In this document: piece by piece, positions 1 to 15,320 of the stretch
Numbering within the stretch: the stretch's first letter is position 1
Layout: each line of letters opens with the position of its first letter
Assembly: GCA_004026145.2 (NCBI GenBank)
Contig: CP034979.1
Span: forward strand, 10,260,246 to 10,324,245
Length of the DNA: 64,000 nucleotides
Reading direction: 5' to 3'
From: Takifugu bimaculatus
Taxonomy: Eukaryota > Chordata > Actinopteri > Tetraodontiformes > Tetraodontidae
Made by a program: the position numbers and the translations under genes
The notes under the pieces: model-generated
The model's input: only the letters and a program-made list of their open reading frames with translations
The model's database searches: none
Told to the model about the DNA's origin: nothing

Positions 1-519
1 AAAATGCACAAAAGCCATGATTATGATGGCTATTAGCAGGATGTCTTTCTTCATATGGTTCTCTGGACAAATTCTGCCTGGTACCGCCTGTTCAATGACG
101 TGGGATCGCAGCCCAGCACAGTGACGATGATGTCAGACACACTCAGGTGCAGCACCCGGTCTGTCGTTCACCTGAACGGAACAGCCGCCTGCTTCTTGCT
201 CTGGGACTCGACCTCAGCTGGCCTGCCCGGACCTCAGGCCGCTGTTTATCCGAGCAGCTTTTCCATGGTTACCAGAATTACAGCAGTGTGTGCGTTCCTG
301 TTCATGCTAGCAGCTCTTTCTGTGCTTCCCACACTCACACACACTCCCACACACACTATTACGCTACTCCATACATCTGCCTATAGTACAGGAGTGTTTA
401 AAGCATGTGGACAGAGAGTCTTCCCCGGATGGCCACAGACGTTAGCATTCACAACTACAACGGAATCAAGAATGCTTAAAAACTAAACTCACCTCCGCCT
501 TTCCTACGTGTCCACCCAG

Positions 520-738
520 GGCCGACTGTTGGTGAAAACTGGACGTGTCCACCTCGGGGAGAAAGTCCTCCGCGATGCCGTCCAAATCCACAGTACGTCC
601 CACGAGGCGTGGAGCGGTCTGGGCGAGGCCCTGCAGTGTCTGGGCTCCAGCCAGGCCCCTGACTGCTTCCTGACAGCTCTGGATCTGGAGGCTTTTTGTC
701 CCATCCGGCCCTTCTCCATCATTCCCAGGGAGCTTTGA
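520..738 (+). CDS. ttc7a: Last coding exon of ttc7a (tetratricopeptide repeat protein 7A), partial
   Basis: A 219-nt exon follows a CCCAG acceptor at 515-519 and reads in phase 0 to a TGA at 736-738. The translation contains EKVLRDAVQIHSTSHEAW, a TPR-type helix pair, then FLTALDLEA, and ends in PFSIIPREL. From memory this ending is that of vertebrate TTC7A, while TTC7B ends in PFTIIPRVL. TTC7 proteins are scaffolds of the complex that holds phosphatidylinositol 4-kinase III alpha (with EFR3 and FAM126) at the plasma membrane. The rest of the gene lies before the window. Position 1-519 is its last intron; I see no other exon there. The neighbours stpg4 and calm2 support the paralogue choice, because TTC7A lies beside CALM2 in human. 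Confidence 0.88.
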   Translation, partial: GRLLVKTGRVHLGEKVLRDAVQIHSTSHEAWSGLGEALQCLGSSQAPDCFLTALDLEAFCPIRPFSIIPREL

Positions 739-1004
739 GGGTTCCGGATCTGTTGGAGGCTTCATTCAGCGTGTCCCCCCATGTGGGATTCACTTCCAAA
801 CACAGCTTCTCTCACTCTTTTTGCCTTTACAGTTTACAAATATCCTATTTTATTATCGGGGAGTTGAACAACCACTTGATTCTGGTTTACTAAACTGTTC
901 AAATCTGCTGTTGAAACGTCTATTTTTCACTTTTATCACCAGTCTGCTCGATGTTTATCTTGGTTTATCTTGACCGTGTGTGATATTTTCGTGATACTGT
1001 GTAA

Positions 1005-1010
1005 ATTAAA
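1005..1010 (+). terminator. ttc7a: Probable poly(A) signal of ttc7a (ATTAAA)
   Basis: ATTAAA lies 267 nt after the ttc7a stop codon in AT-rich 3'UTR-like sequence. It is the first plausible plus-strand poly(A) hexamer after the stop. Assignment is by position only. Confidence 0.45.
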
Positions 1011-4000
1011 GCTAAAATGTTCTCCTCACCTGCTTCTCTTGTGTTTCCTTTGCCTTCTATTGTGGCGAGAGCAGCCCCAACTTGTATTTTCCCCCTATTC
1101 ACTCTGGACCTGCTCTAATAGCTGAAGTGTTTGGGGCTCAGAAGGTCCAGGGAGAATATTTGTTTATGGAAATTGATATCTGCTGATTGTGTACAAGGAC
1201 CTGTCAGATGCACTATTGAGCATCGCATCGACTCAGCTTTCATGCACACACAACAAATCCCCCCAGCTTTGAAAGCGCGACTTGTTCGTCATCCGTGCAC
1301 GTGTGTCTGTCCTTTCTTCACGCCTTTGTTTGTTTGAAATCCTCCCCCTGGGGAGGAGGATCGCTGCTTCTGCTGGGTTTGCACAGGAAGCCCTCGGTTC
1401 CTCGTGTGCTGGAGTTTGATGGCCTCCGTTTGAAAGCAGCAGCTTGAAGACATGAGTGCTGGACGCTGCGTCTTCACCTGCCTCCTCACTTGTGTCTAAT
1501 GGACATCACTTTCCAGTGCCTAACCACATTATTGTGAGCAGCGGTCTACTGGATTACGTAACACTGCCAGCACAATTTTCTGCCTCCGACCTCCCTCCGC
1601 CTTCCTCTCTCTCTCTCTCTCTCTCTCTCCGTCCGTATCACTGTGTCTCCTGCTCTCTCCCAGCCTGCTTGACTTTAATGCGATGAGGACTTGGTTGCCT
1701 AGCAGCCATCCCCTTGTTTGAGTAACTGGGGATCTGAGAGAGATCTGGTGTGCGGAATAACACACATACACACGAGTTACCAGTAGGGGACTGTTGGTTC
1801 ACGCTGTTCAGCTCACGTCTTTGTTGTTGCTCGTGTTTAAAATGGCAAACTAAACAGCCAGGCAAAAACTTGAATCCTCAAGTCATCACTGTGTGTGTGT
1901 GTCTGTGTGTGTGTGCAGTGTGTTTGTACGCATGCTGCCCTGAGAGTTTAAAGGGAGAGTTTAACAGAAACAGGAAGCATGAGACAGTAATAATCAATAT
2001 TTAGGCAAATGTAAATTGATTTCCGCCTGTTGAAAGAGTTCCTGTCTCTGCTATTAGATTCCTTTCTTCACCTCTTTCCTCCCTACAGGCCTAAAAAAAA
2101 CCTCCATAGCAACCCACCTTCCCATCGCTCCGAGCACTAAACTCTCCGTTTTGTCAATACTTTGGAATCACTGATCTCTGTTGCCTCCTTTCAGCCAAGC
2201 AAAAACAGGAATCATTTTAAAAAATCTATTTTTAGCCGGCCCCCACTTTTGTTTTTTTTCCTTATTAGTCCAGTGTGTGACGCCCACACTGGGGTCCGGA
2301 GGATGAGTGTTCTTATCCCTGTGGATACGGAGTGATTGATGGTGCACGCGCAGACAATGCAGGTCATGAGCGCGCCGGTGTGGTGCTGTACAACACATGT
2401 GCTTAGGTCTTGGTAAAAGGAGACAGATTATTGGAGCAAAAGGCCTCCCGCAAAGCCTCTGAGAGTGACAACAGATTACACTGTCTCCTGGACCACACAC
2501 ACACACACACCATAGACACACACACACACACCAACCATAGACACAGCACAGAGGGATCCATAAGAGCTTATTGTGCATGAGCATATGCATCATCCTGATG
2601 TCAGAGTTGCTACTTTGCCACTTTTGGCACAAGCAGAGCACATTTGTCGAATACCCCGCAGCTCTGCTAGCATAATTATGTAAAGACTCGGTCAATATTT
2701 TCTGTCGCTGCTTTTTATATAGTTATTGTTTTCTCACATTCAATTCAGAAACATTCGTGCATTAAGGTACTGAAGTAAAGGATGTCATTTAAAACCACCT
2801 TAGTTTGATATTTGGAACATTTGGTCCTGCTGTCATGCTGTAATGGGTCAAACGGTGGTCAGTGTGTGTGTGTGTGTGTGTGTAAACCTGGTATTCAGGT
2901 CACTGTGTGTATGTTGATGCCAACTCGAGGGGACGATAGAGGCGCAAGCTGGCGAGTGCAGGGCGCCAAAAAGGAAACTATAAACCATCTTTGTCATGTC
3001 CAAACAAGGCCGGCGAGTCATGGATGGGTGATGGGGGCAATGAAGGTTATGAGGGTCAGATGTGCTTCCATTATAAATTTTAAAAAAGTGAAAAGATGGC
3101 TGCTTGAGGGGGAAAAAAGGGTTGTATTTGATTAAAAATGATGGCTTCAACACCATCAATAGCATTTTATCTCTGCTTAATATGAAGACGCAGCCAGAAA
3201 AATCATACAAACGACATTATTGGCGGTTTAGTTCGAGATTCTACCTACTCTAAAAGACAGACAAGGTGGAAATGGGGAATAAGAGTAATAAAGATGCTAG
3301 CAATTTTTAAAATGAATAGAATGATTGGGATTAAATGGCTTCCATCTAAATATTTCAAGTTGCTCCAACCTTTGGTTGACATTGGCAACAACAGTTAGCC
3401 TAAAAGCCCCACAGTAAATAATCATGTTGGCTGGTGTCAGCTGAGCTCACCTGATCATCCTGCAGCATGTTTGGTCGTCTTCCACAGAAGGAGGGTGCCA
3501 ACACGCTTCCCCGCTTCAACAATGAGCCCCGTAATTTACTAACAGTCGCTCTTTGGAACTGATTAATCATTTAAATGTCATTTAATCAAAGTGCTTTGTT
3601 GCTGTAATGTGTCTGTCCGCGGCTTAAAGGGGGTAAAGGGATCGCTTGTCACCTGTCAGTGCAGCACGCCAGCCGCTAAATTCATCAGACATAATGTGAC
3701 CCTGGCCTATAAGAGGACAGCAGTGGACCGGAACCCTGGACCCGCCACCTCTTTGTTTGACCCAGAGTGTTTAAGCTGTTGAGGACGGCAGACGCTTGTA
3801 CCACTGGGGGGCATTTCAGCCCAACACAAATGCCAGGGCGTGAACAAAGGGTGACTTTTTGTTTGTTGGGCGACCTTTAGCGTGGCCCTCAGCAGCTGAT
3901 AAAAGGCATTTGTGCCGCTGTTACACTGGATTATTGCGTTCCCGGAAAATTCCCACCGTCTGCGTTTGTTGTTTGGGGCCTAGATCCTCTCAGTTTCCCT

Positions 4001-6108
4001 CGCCGGGGTGCGACTGTGCTGCTCCCCCGACGATATGATGAACCCTTAATGATGTAATCCCGCATTAGCTGCATCTGACGTGAAGGAGGACAAAAGACCT
4101 CCACCAAGCAGCTCGTTTCCCCACATTACCCCCCCAGTACGGTACATATAGGCACGTTCTATAGGTTGCTTTATGATAAACCAATCAATGTTTCAGAGCC
4201 AGGACCCATATTCCTGTGTTATTTGTGAGATATTTAGGTCTATAAATAACTTGTTTGTGCCTCGGGCTTTGCTCCATTCACTGAGTCGCGTCGCGGATGG
4301 TCACGTATGAGGGCGCCGGGCCACGCCGTGCCTGTGGTCGGGGCGGGCTGTGGGACATCCAGGGTGTTAAGTCGTCAGTATGTCAGAGATCAGCGCCGGA
4401 CTGCAGAAACCACTGAACTGGGAGGTGTGGAGGGGCAGTGGCTGGCGCAGCGGGGGGGGAGGAGATTACCGGGGAGCTCGTGCTCCGATCACGGGCGCGC
4501 CCGCTGTTCATCGCCCACGTCCACATGTTCCTCGCCGTCATGGTGTTTTCAGTGTCGTCTCCTCACAGAGGGAATTAAACCCTCCCTCCTCAAAATCCTG
4601 ACGCCTCTCCAGGTGAAGGAAAACAACCCGTTGACCATCACGACCGGTAATGGGCGTCTCTGACAGGTAATAAATTGGTAATAACGCCACATTTGACCAA
4701 ACCTTTGCAGCACTTTATGGTGACATGTGAATTTATGGGTAATTCCATCAAAGGTGTCATGAAAAGATACGTTTCGGTGCTGCCGGTGCAGAAATGTTGG
4801 ACCAGCGGAACAATGAGGAAGCAATTCTCCACATAATGTGGTTCAGCCTCCCGGGGAATACTGTGCACACACGCTCACGGAGGTCTGAATATTCACTTTT
4901 TTACCAGAAAATACCATCATGTCACGTCCGGATGGTAGGATTATTCATATATGGTGACTGTTTGACACACAAAAACCAATTATTTAGGCCCTAAACAGGG
5001 CCCATCCTAATGTCGTAATCAATAAACCAATTAGTTGGGAAGGCACTATCATTATGGCTTGGTCATTAGTCCCTTCTAATCCACGGTCCAGTTACGGTCG
5101 TATCTCTGGAATCGTTCGGTCAGACATAGAAGAAAACACAGATTCCAGATTTGAAATGGAAGAGTTTTTATCAACAGCGCGGTTGTGAAAATATGGTCAT
5201 TTGCCAAGAATGAGCCTTTGAAACTCGGAATCATTATTCACTCACGGACTGAGAGGAAATGTCCCGAGTGGGAGCGACACGGTAGCCAAGTCTAAGTCCT
5301 GAACTTAAAAATCATTCGGTTAGATTCAGTCACCAGAGAAAGGGGGACTGTAAGAGACACCGTGGCTCCAGAACTTTGGTCATTTTTTATAGAATTCCAC
5401 AGCAAAACCAGCTGTAGTGAACTGTGAGATTCAACCTTCATGCACAGCTCAACTCTGTTTAAAAACAGCTTTCTCCCGGTCAAAAAGTGCCCGTTTCCAC
5501 TCTTATTTCCCATGCAAATGCGCTCCTCACGGCCACTTTACTGGGGTTGGTGAAAAGAAAAGAGTGCAGAGAGTGGGAAGCGATAAGAATAGCTGCTTTA
5601 TTGTGTGTGTCGATGTCTCAGCCCCTAATACTAAATGTGTTATCTGGGAGTGCAGCAGGCCACACAGAGCTATGTGCATGTGACGCATGGCTGAGCAGCA
5701 TTCCTCCTCCTGAGTGCAACACGGGGCAGAGATTGTAGGAAGGCAGAGCATCCTGACGACCAGCAGCGAGGGGAAGAGGAGTGAGAGCAGCGAGCGCAAT
5801 ACCAGAACACGTACGTGGCTGAGTGGAATGAAGTACCCATTGTTGCAGATAAGATCATTCTGCTTCCATGGCTGCCATCGCTAAACTCATTTGAGCACAA
5901 CAAATGCAGCCTATTATGTTGTTGGCGGGATATAAACCACGTCAGTGTCACGCTGATAAACATTGGTCCGAGCAACACGAGCCTGGAACTCCTCATAGGC
6001 GGTTTTATTGTATTACAGTTGGTCCTTTTGTTATTTTCATACATAATGTGCGGCTGTACGGGAGCTGCAGGTGCTGTGAGATTAGAGCGCCATGGGAATA
6101 AGTCCAAG
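1011..6108. other. Intergenic region between ttc7a and stpg4 (convergent 3' ends)
   Basis: I find no supportable gene here on either strand. The open frames are short, lack splice-compatible boundaries and have no recognisable domains. The stretch contains simple repeats, including (CT)n near 1,604-1,630, (TG)n near 1,890-1,912, (CA)n near 2,491-2,533 and (TG)n near 2,861-2,882. The two flanking genes end towards each other, so the region should hold 3'UTRs and possibly distal regulatory DNA, which cannot be recognised from sequence alone. Confidence 0.5.
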
Positions 6109-7769
6109 CTAGGAAGAGTTGCGGAAAAGGAGGCTAAACGACTGGTCAGGGATCTCCGTGTGGAGACGGTCCCCCAGCCTCCAACACGCTCCGTAAGGCT
6201 CATAAGTTCCTGGTCCTGGAGATGACTGCGGAATGTGTAGAGACACAATTAGGTAAAAAAAAAAAAAAAGACTTAACCTCTGTTTAAGTGAAAATGTGTG
6301 TTTGCTTTCAAATGTCTCCGGTTTGGGATGTATCCACACCACTTATCAACTGCAGGCAAATAAACCGGAGCTCTCGAAGTCAAATGTTGAGCGTCCGTCT
6401 GCGTCTTCGTAGTAATGTAGCTAAAATAGCACCCAAAGTTCACTGAAGGGTGGGAGAGTTTTGTTCAGTACGGTTGGTAACAGGCAGATGGGTGAAGCTG
6501 TGGGAGTGGCCAACACACCCGACCTCGTGTCGGCTGCAATCATCCTGCCGGAATACGCAAAACGCCCCCTTATCACAGCCAAACGGTTAGCTTACAGCCC
6601 CTTTACAAGCCCAGTGGGTAACAATCTAAAATAACATGCAAAGCCATATGTTACTACTGTGTAATAACTAACAGGTTTAATTAACTGTCCTCACTAGGAT
6701 TGTAAAACATGACATTTGCATCTGATAGTCTGATCTGATCTCTGAACTTTGAAGACTTTGCACCAAAGGGTTGACATTCATGTGCTCTGCTACAGCGACT
6801 CACCGAGTGCACGACGCCGAGTCGTGGCAATGTAGACCTGAAGCAGGAAGTGACGCCTTTGGCCGGGCTGGGCCCTGGATTATAGAGGCACGGGGCAGGG
6901 CCCTCCTTCTGCAGCCGCCACAGAGAAAACAAAACACAGGAGGGTTCTGGAGTCTCTGGTGAGAGGCAGGAATGTTCCTTGGACTGGTCACCAGCCACAC
7001 ACACACACACACCCACACACACAATTCAAGTTTGTGAACTGTGGGAGGAAGTTGAAGGACCTAGAGAGAACCTAAAAGTCTGAGCATGAATCAAGACCAG
7101 ACCTTTCTAACCATGGTTCTAACCACAGCACCAGTGCCCCCTGGAAGCCCACAAGAGAAACAAGGGACACAGTCACAAAGCAGCAAGAGGCTCTTCCTGT
7201 AGGACGTAACGCTATTGTCTCAGGCATCATCAATACACAGCTGCCTCCCACTATCAGAAATCTTCAGTCAGTGGGAGGGAACAGAGGTTCTGCTGGTCAG
7301 AACAACGAACTCTATTCTCACGATGGGGTCACGCCAACTTGAGTAATACTGACGATGCAGAAAGCCTCAAGCTTCATAGTGCTGTGCGAGATTCCCTCAG
7401 GCCGTGTCCCAGCTAAGCTAATGCTCATAGTTTAGAGAAATGAGACCAGCTAAAACACTTCCCTTTCGCCTCCTCGCTCCTGTGGTTGCATAGGTTAGGT
7501 ACAGAGGTCAACTTCACTATCACTAATTTGAGCATTGCTTCTTCTCTTTCTTGGTCCTCAGACCATATGAGCGTCTCTCCACGTCCCGCGGCTGGTTAGC
7601 TCGGACAGGTAGGGCCCATTCCTCTCACGAGCCTGCGCTACCACTATAGTGCCACTGGATCCCAGTGGTCAGCTAATCTGATCCTCAGCAACTGGTCCTG
7701 TGAGCTCCACGGGGTGTCGATGGTGAAGGTGAATTTCAGCCGAGCTGGTGGGCAGCAGTAAAATGCTTC

Positions 7770-7815
<46 letters not shown>

Positions 7816-10800
7816 ACTCACAGCCCGCGTCCTACTTCCTCACTGGTGTTGGCAACTGGCATAAACTGGTAATATCAGCTCATCTTTAGTGGCCCTATTG
7901 CACAAAGTGCAGCTTTTGTCGCAGTCGTTTGATGCATTAAGATTATGGAGTAGACGATAAATGGCGACAGGTTGAATCCGGACCCTCCCGTACTGGCTAC
8001 GTTCCACTTTCACTATTAGTCTGACGTCTGGTATCAAACCAGCCGAGTTAGACGATTAGATTGCTGGATTGTTAACAGGCTACATCATATTTCACAGGGC
8101 TGATGTCTCACTATTTTCATTAAAGAAGCAGATTTCGCAATTTCAACATGTGTAAATCCAGCTACGGCGTACATTAATGTTTACACGTAGAAGCAGGGCC
8201 TGAAAACAATGTGGAGGACGAATCTTTCACGGGGACGGTCCGGCTATGAGCGATCTCCTCTGTCTCCCGACTCCACTGGTGGGCTTTTGTGGCGGCTTAA
8301 CCTCTGACAATAAACATGTCCAAGACGCGGCGCGACAACGCCGCCATCAGAAAACTGCACCAGGCTCCACAGTAATAACACTCGTGGGATCTATTAGCGC
8401 CTTTCCTTCTCTGTCAACACTTGGCAGCTGCCAGCGCAGCTCAAATGTCCAACAGCTAGCAGAGAGGACGTGCGGCTATGGCCGCAGCCCACTGCAATAT
8501 TAAAGGAGCTTCAGCGCCATGACAGCTCCTCAAATCAGTCCAATAATCAGACACCCTCCAGGATCAAGTTGTCATAATTGATCCTGTGCGGCGCATACCA
8601 ACTGAACATTAGGTCACAGCTTGTAATCAAAACCCATTGAAGGCGCGCTGTAATGAAGCCCTGGTGTTGGGCAGTGGAAAGACTGAACGGTCCCAGCGAC
8701 TGGGCTCGGTGACTGGATACTTACAGGAGGAAACGCGATCCTCCGGACGGTCGAGCGAAACGCCGCGTGCCTGCAAGCGGAGGAGGGAAGGTGGAGGAGC
8801 GTTTGACGAAAATGACAAGGGAGGAAGAAGGAGGTGGAGGGGAGGGAGAAGAGAGGCGTTTCGGGGATGAAGGCATGGGTTGAAGTGGGAACATACTTGC
8901 AGGGAACCTTCTCCACTGGTTTAATCCCACCGTAGTCACACGGCGACGTGTTTATATTCTAGAGGGGAAATAAGGCATATGGATGCGAGACAGTATTATG
9001 ATATAGTTTCTACAGGCGCACGACCCAAAAACACTTTTCCTTTAGTTTGGTGAACACTTCTTTGCGTCTTCAAATGTGTTCGAACAGGGAACGCTCTTGA
9101 AGCAGCTCCAATCGCACCGGATCGGCGAGGTTTGGTTCTGAAGCCCACCTTGTCTCTGACGCCCAGGGTGACCTCACGCCGTGGACAGGCTTTAAAAAAG
9201 AAGGACGGCTTCGGGACATCTGACTCAGGGAAATTGTACGCTCCTGGCAGGAGCATGTGTCCGCTCTGCGTGCCAAGAGTGGCTGCTTTTCTGCCCACGC
9301 GCTTGAACCCATAAGTTTTCTTCAGTGGGTTCAGGTCGGCCTCCTCGATGAAGTCCCGGATGTGATAGACACCGGGGTCGGGTGTGTCCTGCCGAGAAGG
9401 ATGAATTCACAGAAGAAAATGCTTGATGAATCAAGCTAAATTTATAGCATAATATCTTAGCATCAGTCGTTGGCTCTCCTCCTGCGGTGGGCTGCAGCCT
9501 CCCCCTTCTTTGCTAATTGAAGGGGCGTTCGGTGACGGACAGCTGAGCGCTACACACGCTTGTGCAGGCGGCTTCTCACAGGTTGGCTGCCAGAATGCTG
9601 CATTGCAGACTCTGACTCTGCAGCTCCAACACCACCAAAGTCACTCCTGATACAGCAGGAGCTCCACAGCCGTGTGTTTGGTTCCTACGATTAAAGCCAT
9701 CTTTGCTAGTTAGGTACGGTGAGAGGGGGCCTCCTAGTTTCTACACAATGGGACACATTTGTAGACAGAAGGAGGTTAATTGAGCATGAAAGCTGGGGGC
9801 ACAGAAGATAAACTGATAACCCAGGGCTCTTAGGGAGCAAGTATAGGAACTTATTTATGGCAGCCGGAGACTCTGGACAGTGCGACGGCACTGTGCAATA
9901 AAAGCCATTACATTAAAATGTCCTAAATCTAAATCGGTTTTAATTCAGAACCAAGGTCCCAGCGCGCGTGGACCGGCTGACCACATTTTGCCACTTACTT
10001 TCAGCGCTTCCAGCCACCATCTCCCTCGGCCAGACAGGTCCACCTTGTCACCACCCTGAAGATAAAGACAAAGACAGGAGCCCAGGCAGGAGCTCGTTAG
10101 AGCGGCCGTGTGCCAGCATGTCCTCGTGTAGGGCCCTCTGCTTCAGCAGTGTCACATGTCCTCATTACCCAGTTATTTGGCCTTACCTTATCTGTTCTCT
10201 TACCACCTCGGGACATGTCACGGGCTTTACATGGGTACTGCACTTCACTCGTCCTTCAGTGTCTGCTCGACTGGAGACGCGGCGACACCTGACCACCATT
10301 AGAACCGTTACTATAGCAGCCACTCCACTGTTGATCAATTTTTTAACAAGCCAGCCTGGACGAGGGCTAAATTTAGACCGACTGAGCATTTTGGACGACA
10401 GGAAGACACAATGGCGATAAAAACCTTGAGGTGTAATGGATTAACTGGACCCATTCTGGTCCTGGATCTGCAGATCAATTCAACTTGAGTTCCAAGTATG
10501 ACTCCCAGAGTTCACCCCCCTAAAACAATGGCAATGACATCCCATTTTTAACAGAAAGAAACCTTGATTAGGACCAGGAGGGAACCTCTGTGCTACAGGC
10601 TAGGTAAAGAAGAAGAGAGAGACACAATCATGCCCCAGAGACTGATGGGGAACGTCCACATGTCTCTATATCCTGGACCTTCTGGCTCAGAGAGCACAGC
10701 TTGTGTCCAATGCTAACACACAGCTCAGGCGTGAGGACCCTCGGTGGTGGGGTTCATTAGCGCCAATGGTGAGTTGCGTACAGAGAAGAAACTCCTCCAG

Positions 10801-11119
10801 GGCCTGGTGCAGGGGTAGCAAGCTCAACGTCCAGGCGTCGCAACTCCAGCGCGCTTCCCTCAGCATCAGGTGAGAGTGGAGGACATGGAGCTCCTCAGGC
10901 CACAGGAACTGGAATAGGACCACTTGGTGATCACAAAGACTTCCAGAGGATGCCAAAACAAGCCTGTCTGATCTCAGTGTTCTCGGAGCTGAAGGCAACC
11001 CTCTGTCGTGTTGCTAAGCTACGTGTAGAACAGGATGCATGTGTACGCCGCCGCCGGGGAAGTCTCACGTGAGCCGCAGAGCACCTGTCATTAGTTACTT
11101 CCATTTCCCCCTCAGCCAT
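6109..11119 (-). CDS. stpg4: stpg4, sperm-tail PG-rich repeat-containing protein 4 (split gene)
   Basis: Minus-strand exons recognised by splice sites and reading phase: 11069-11119 (ATG, MAEGEMEVTND), 9999-10055 (GRGRWWLEALK), 9149-9388 (TPDPGVYHIRDFIEE and LLPGAYNFPES), 8725-8770 (HAAFRSTVRRIAFPP), 6804-6908 (APCLYNPGPSP) and 6109-6225 (PGPGTYEPYG to TAG). The repeated PGxY motifs and the HIRDF segment are typical of the STPG family, and human STPG4 sits between TTC7A and CALM2. Family members are associated with sperm and with chromatin in the early embryo; the biochemical role is poorly known. All joins are phase 0 except the entry into the 46-nt exon, which needs phase 2 while exon 3 ends in phase 0. 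Either a small exon between 8,771 and 9,148 was missed or that acceptor is wrong. Exon 1 is the least certain. Confidence 0.7.
7774..7811. repeat. (GT)n microsatellite
   Basis: An uninterrupted run of GT dinucleotides inside an intron of stpg4. A shorter (CA)n lies at about 6,996-7,022 in the same gene. No function is implied. Confidence 0.9.
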
Positions 11120-11755
11120 GACTACAGAGCGTCCACGGAACTCTCGTTTCGCAGCTAAGAAGAAAACCGCGACGACACCGAGACCGCAAGGACGCTTGGC
11201 GATAATTGGCCTGCGACAGGATGAGAACCACCGGTGTCATCGATTCACAGCTCGGCGCGCTGCAGGCTGCACACCAGATCCCACCAACTCAGGTTCTATT
11301 GCGTAACCGACGTGCGCGAGACAAGGCGCGCACGAGCGTCCTCGTGGGTTTAAAGAAAGATCTGACGAGGCGGCGTTAACGTCCACAGTAGAGGTTTATT
11401 TGATCATTCAAAATAACAAACCTTGTATCATTTCAAGCTACGGTAACAAACTCAGGTTTTCGGACAGAAACGCGCCGTCTGAACCGCCTCAAGAAGAAGA
11501 TGGTGCGGTTCCAGCGAGGCGCCACTGCTCCATGGCTCGCTTTCCAACAGAGGAGTTTGAGCCCACTCGGATTCAGGTGAGCTCAGCTGAAACCAGGACT
11601 AGGACATTTCTTTTATAGCCTCTAAACAGAACAGTCGGTCAGAGACGGCGCCTCCCGTCCTCGCACACAAAAATGGGAACGGGGGGCTTCACAAAGCCGG
11701 GGGTCCAGAACGGAGAAAAACAAGACCATTTCCAAAATTGGGGTAGGCTGAAAAT

Positions 11756-11761
11756 TTTATT
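11756..11761 (-). terminator. calm2: Probable poly(A) signal of calm2 (AATAAA on the minus strand)
   Basis: TTTATT on the plus strand is AATAAA on the coding strand, about 585 nt past the calm2 stop codon. Another candidate lies near 11,395. The stretch 11,762-12,345 is therefore read as the calm2 3'UTR. Confidence 0.5.
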
Positions 11762-12345
11762 TGAAAACAAAAAAAAAAATATACAACTTGGAATGGATTG
11801 TTTGAGGCATGACCAGAGGTCATAAAAAAAAGACAGTAAAGTAGTGAGTAAAACATTAAAAAGCATGGTAAGATTAGTCATTTCTGGTATAGAGAACAGC
11901 AGATACAAAAAGAGTTTGTACGAGTACCTAAGAGATTCACCCGTGTCTTGCAGTAGTGCAACGCTGAGATTTCCATATATACTTTTGTCCTTAGTCCATG
12001 CAGAGTTTTAACACCTCTACATCGTTTCCATGCCAACAGTGTTGCCAGGTGACAACCAGCTGAAGGGTTTCCGACGTCTCCGTGTTTGGAGGGGCCCCGA
12101 GCACACGAGACAGGAAGAACCCAGGTTCTCTGGCTCCCAGGGGCCTCCACAGGCATCTGGTTGTATGACCGTTTTGTCACTCAAACACCATGACAGCAAA
12201 AGATGGGACAAGAGCCTATGCAGTGTACATGCAGTTCCTCTGGACAGCAGTAGGGGCGGGGACGAAGGGCTTATTAAGATTTTACAGATAAATTACACAA
12301 AGAAAAAAAGGCAAATTATTTATATACCAAATCTGTACAAGGCCT

Positions 12346-14768
<2,423 letters not shown>

Positions 14769-15320
14769 TTGGATGTAGGAGTAGCGGCTAGTTTAGGGGA
14801 AACAAATCCGTCACCGAAGGTTCCCTCCGCGGACAAACGGACTCAGTAGAGAGCGGCGATGCAACCGGGAGCCTTTAACGGTTCCCCTAAACTCCTCCTC
14901 TTTTAAATATCAATGCGCCACCTCACCTTTTCCTTACGCGATCAATCAGCTCTAAAGCGATCGTGCGATCGATTCGGAACCTGCGAAAAAAAAACCAAAG
15001 TGTCGGGATGTGCGCGTGTCGCTGATTTCTCGGTTCTGTCTCATCTACGTGCAACGATATTGCCGATCGACGGCGACCTAGGTAGCGGCGTATGGATACG
15101 TTCTGCTGCTGTGTGATGGGGGGGACGACGTAGCGGAGAGAAAGCTCCGCTTCTGATTGGTGCGTTCGTACCCGCAATGCGTCACTCCCAGGGTTCGCTG
15201 CTGCTGCTGCGCCCGGTCCGGAGACGTCTCAGCCGGAGCCACAGGCCAACTGTAGCAGACAGGCTTGTTGCACGGCGTCGTGCACGTATGGATTCATCTT
15301 CAGGGCTTCCCTGTGACAAT

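Noticed and set aside
1289..1686. Short frames with Arg/Glu or Ser/Leu runs near 1,530-1,690
   Set aside because: They are translations of the (CT)n microsatellite.
2168..2695. A 175-codon minus-strand frame with Cys/Val runs
   Set aside because: The frame crosses a (CA)n repeat whose translation gives CVCV runs; no domain or splice signals support it.
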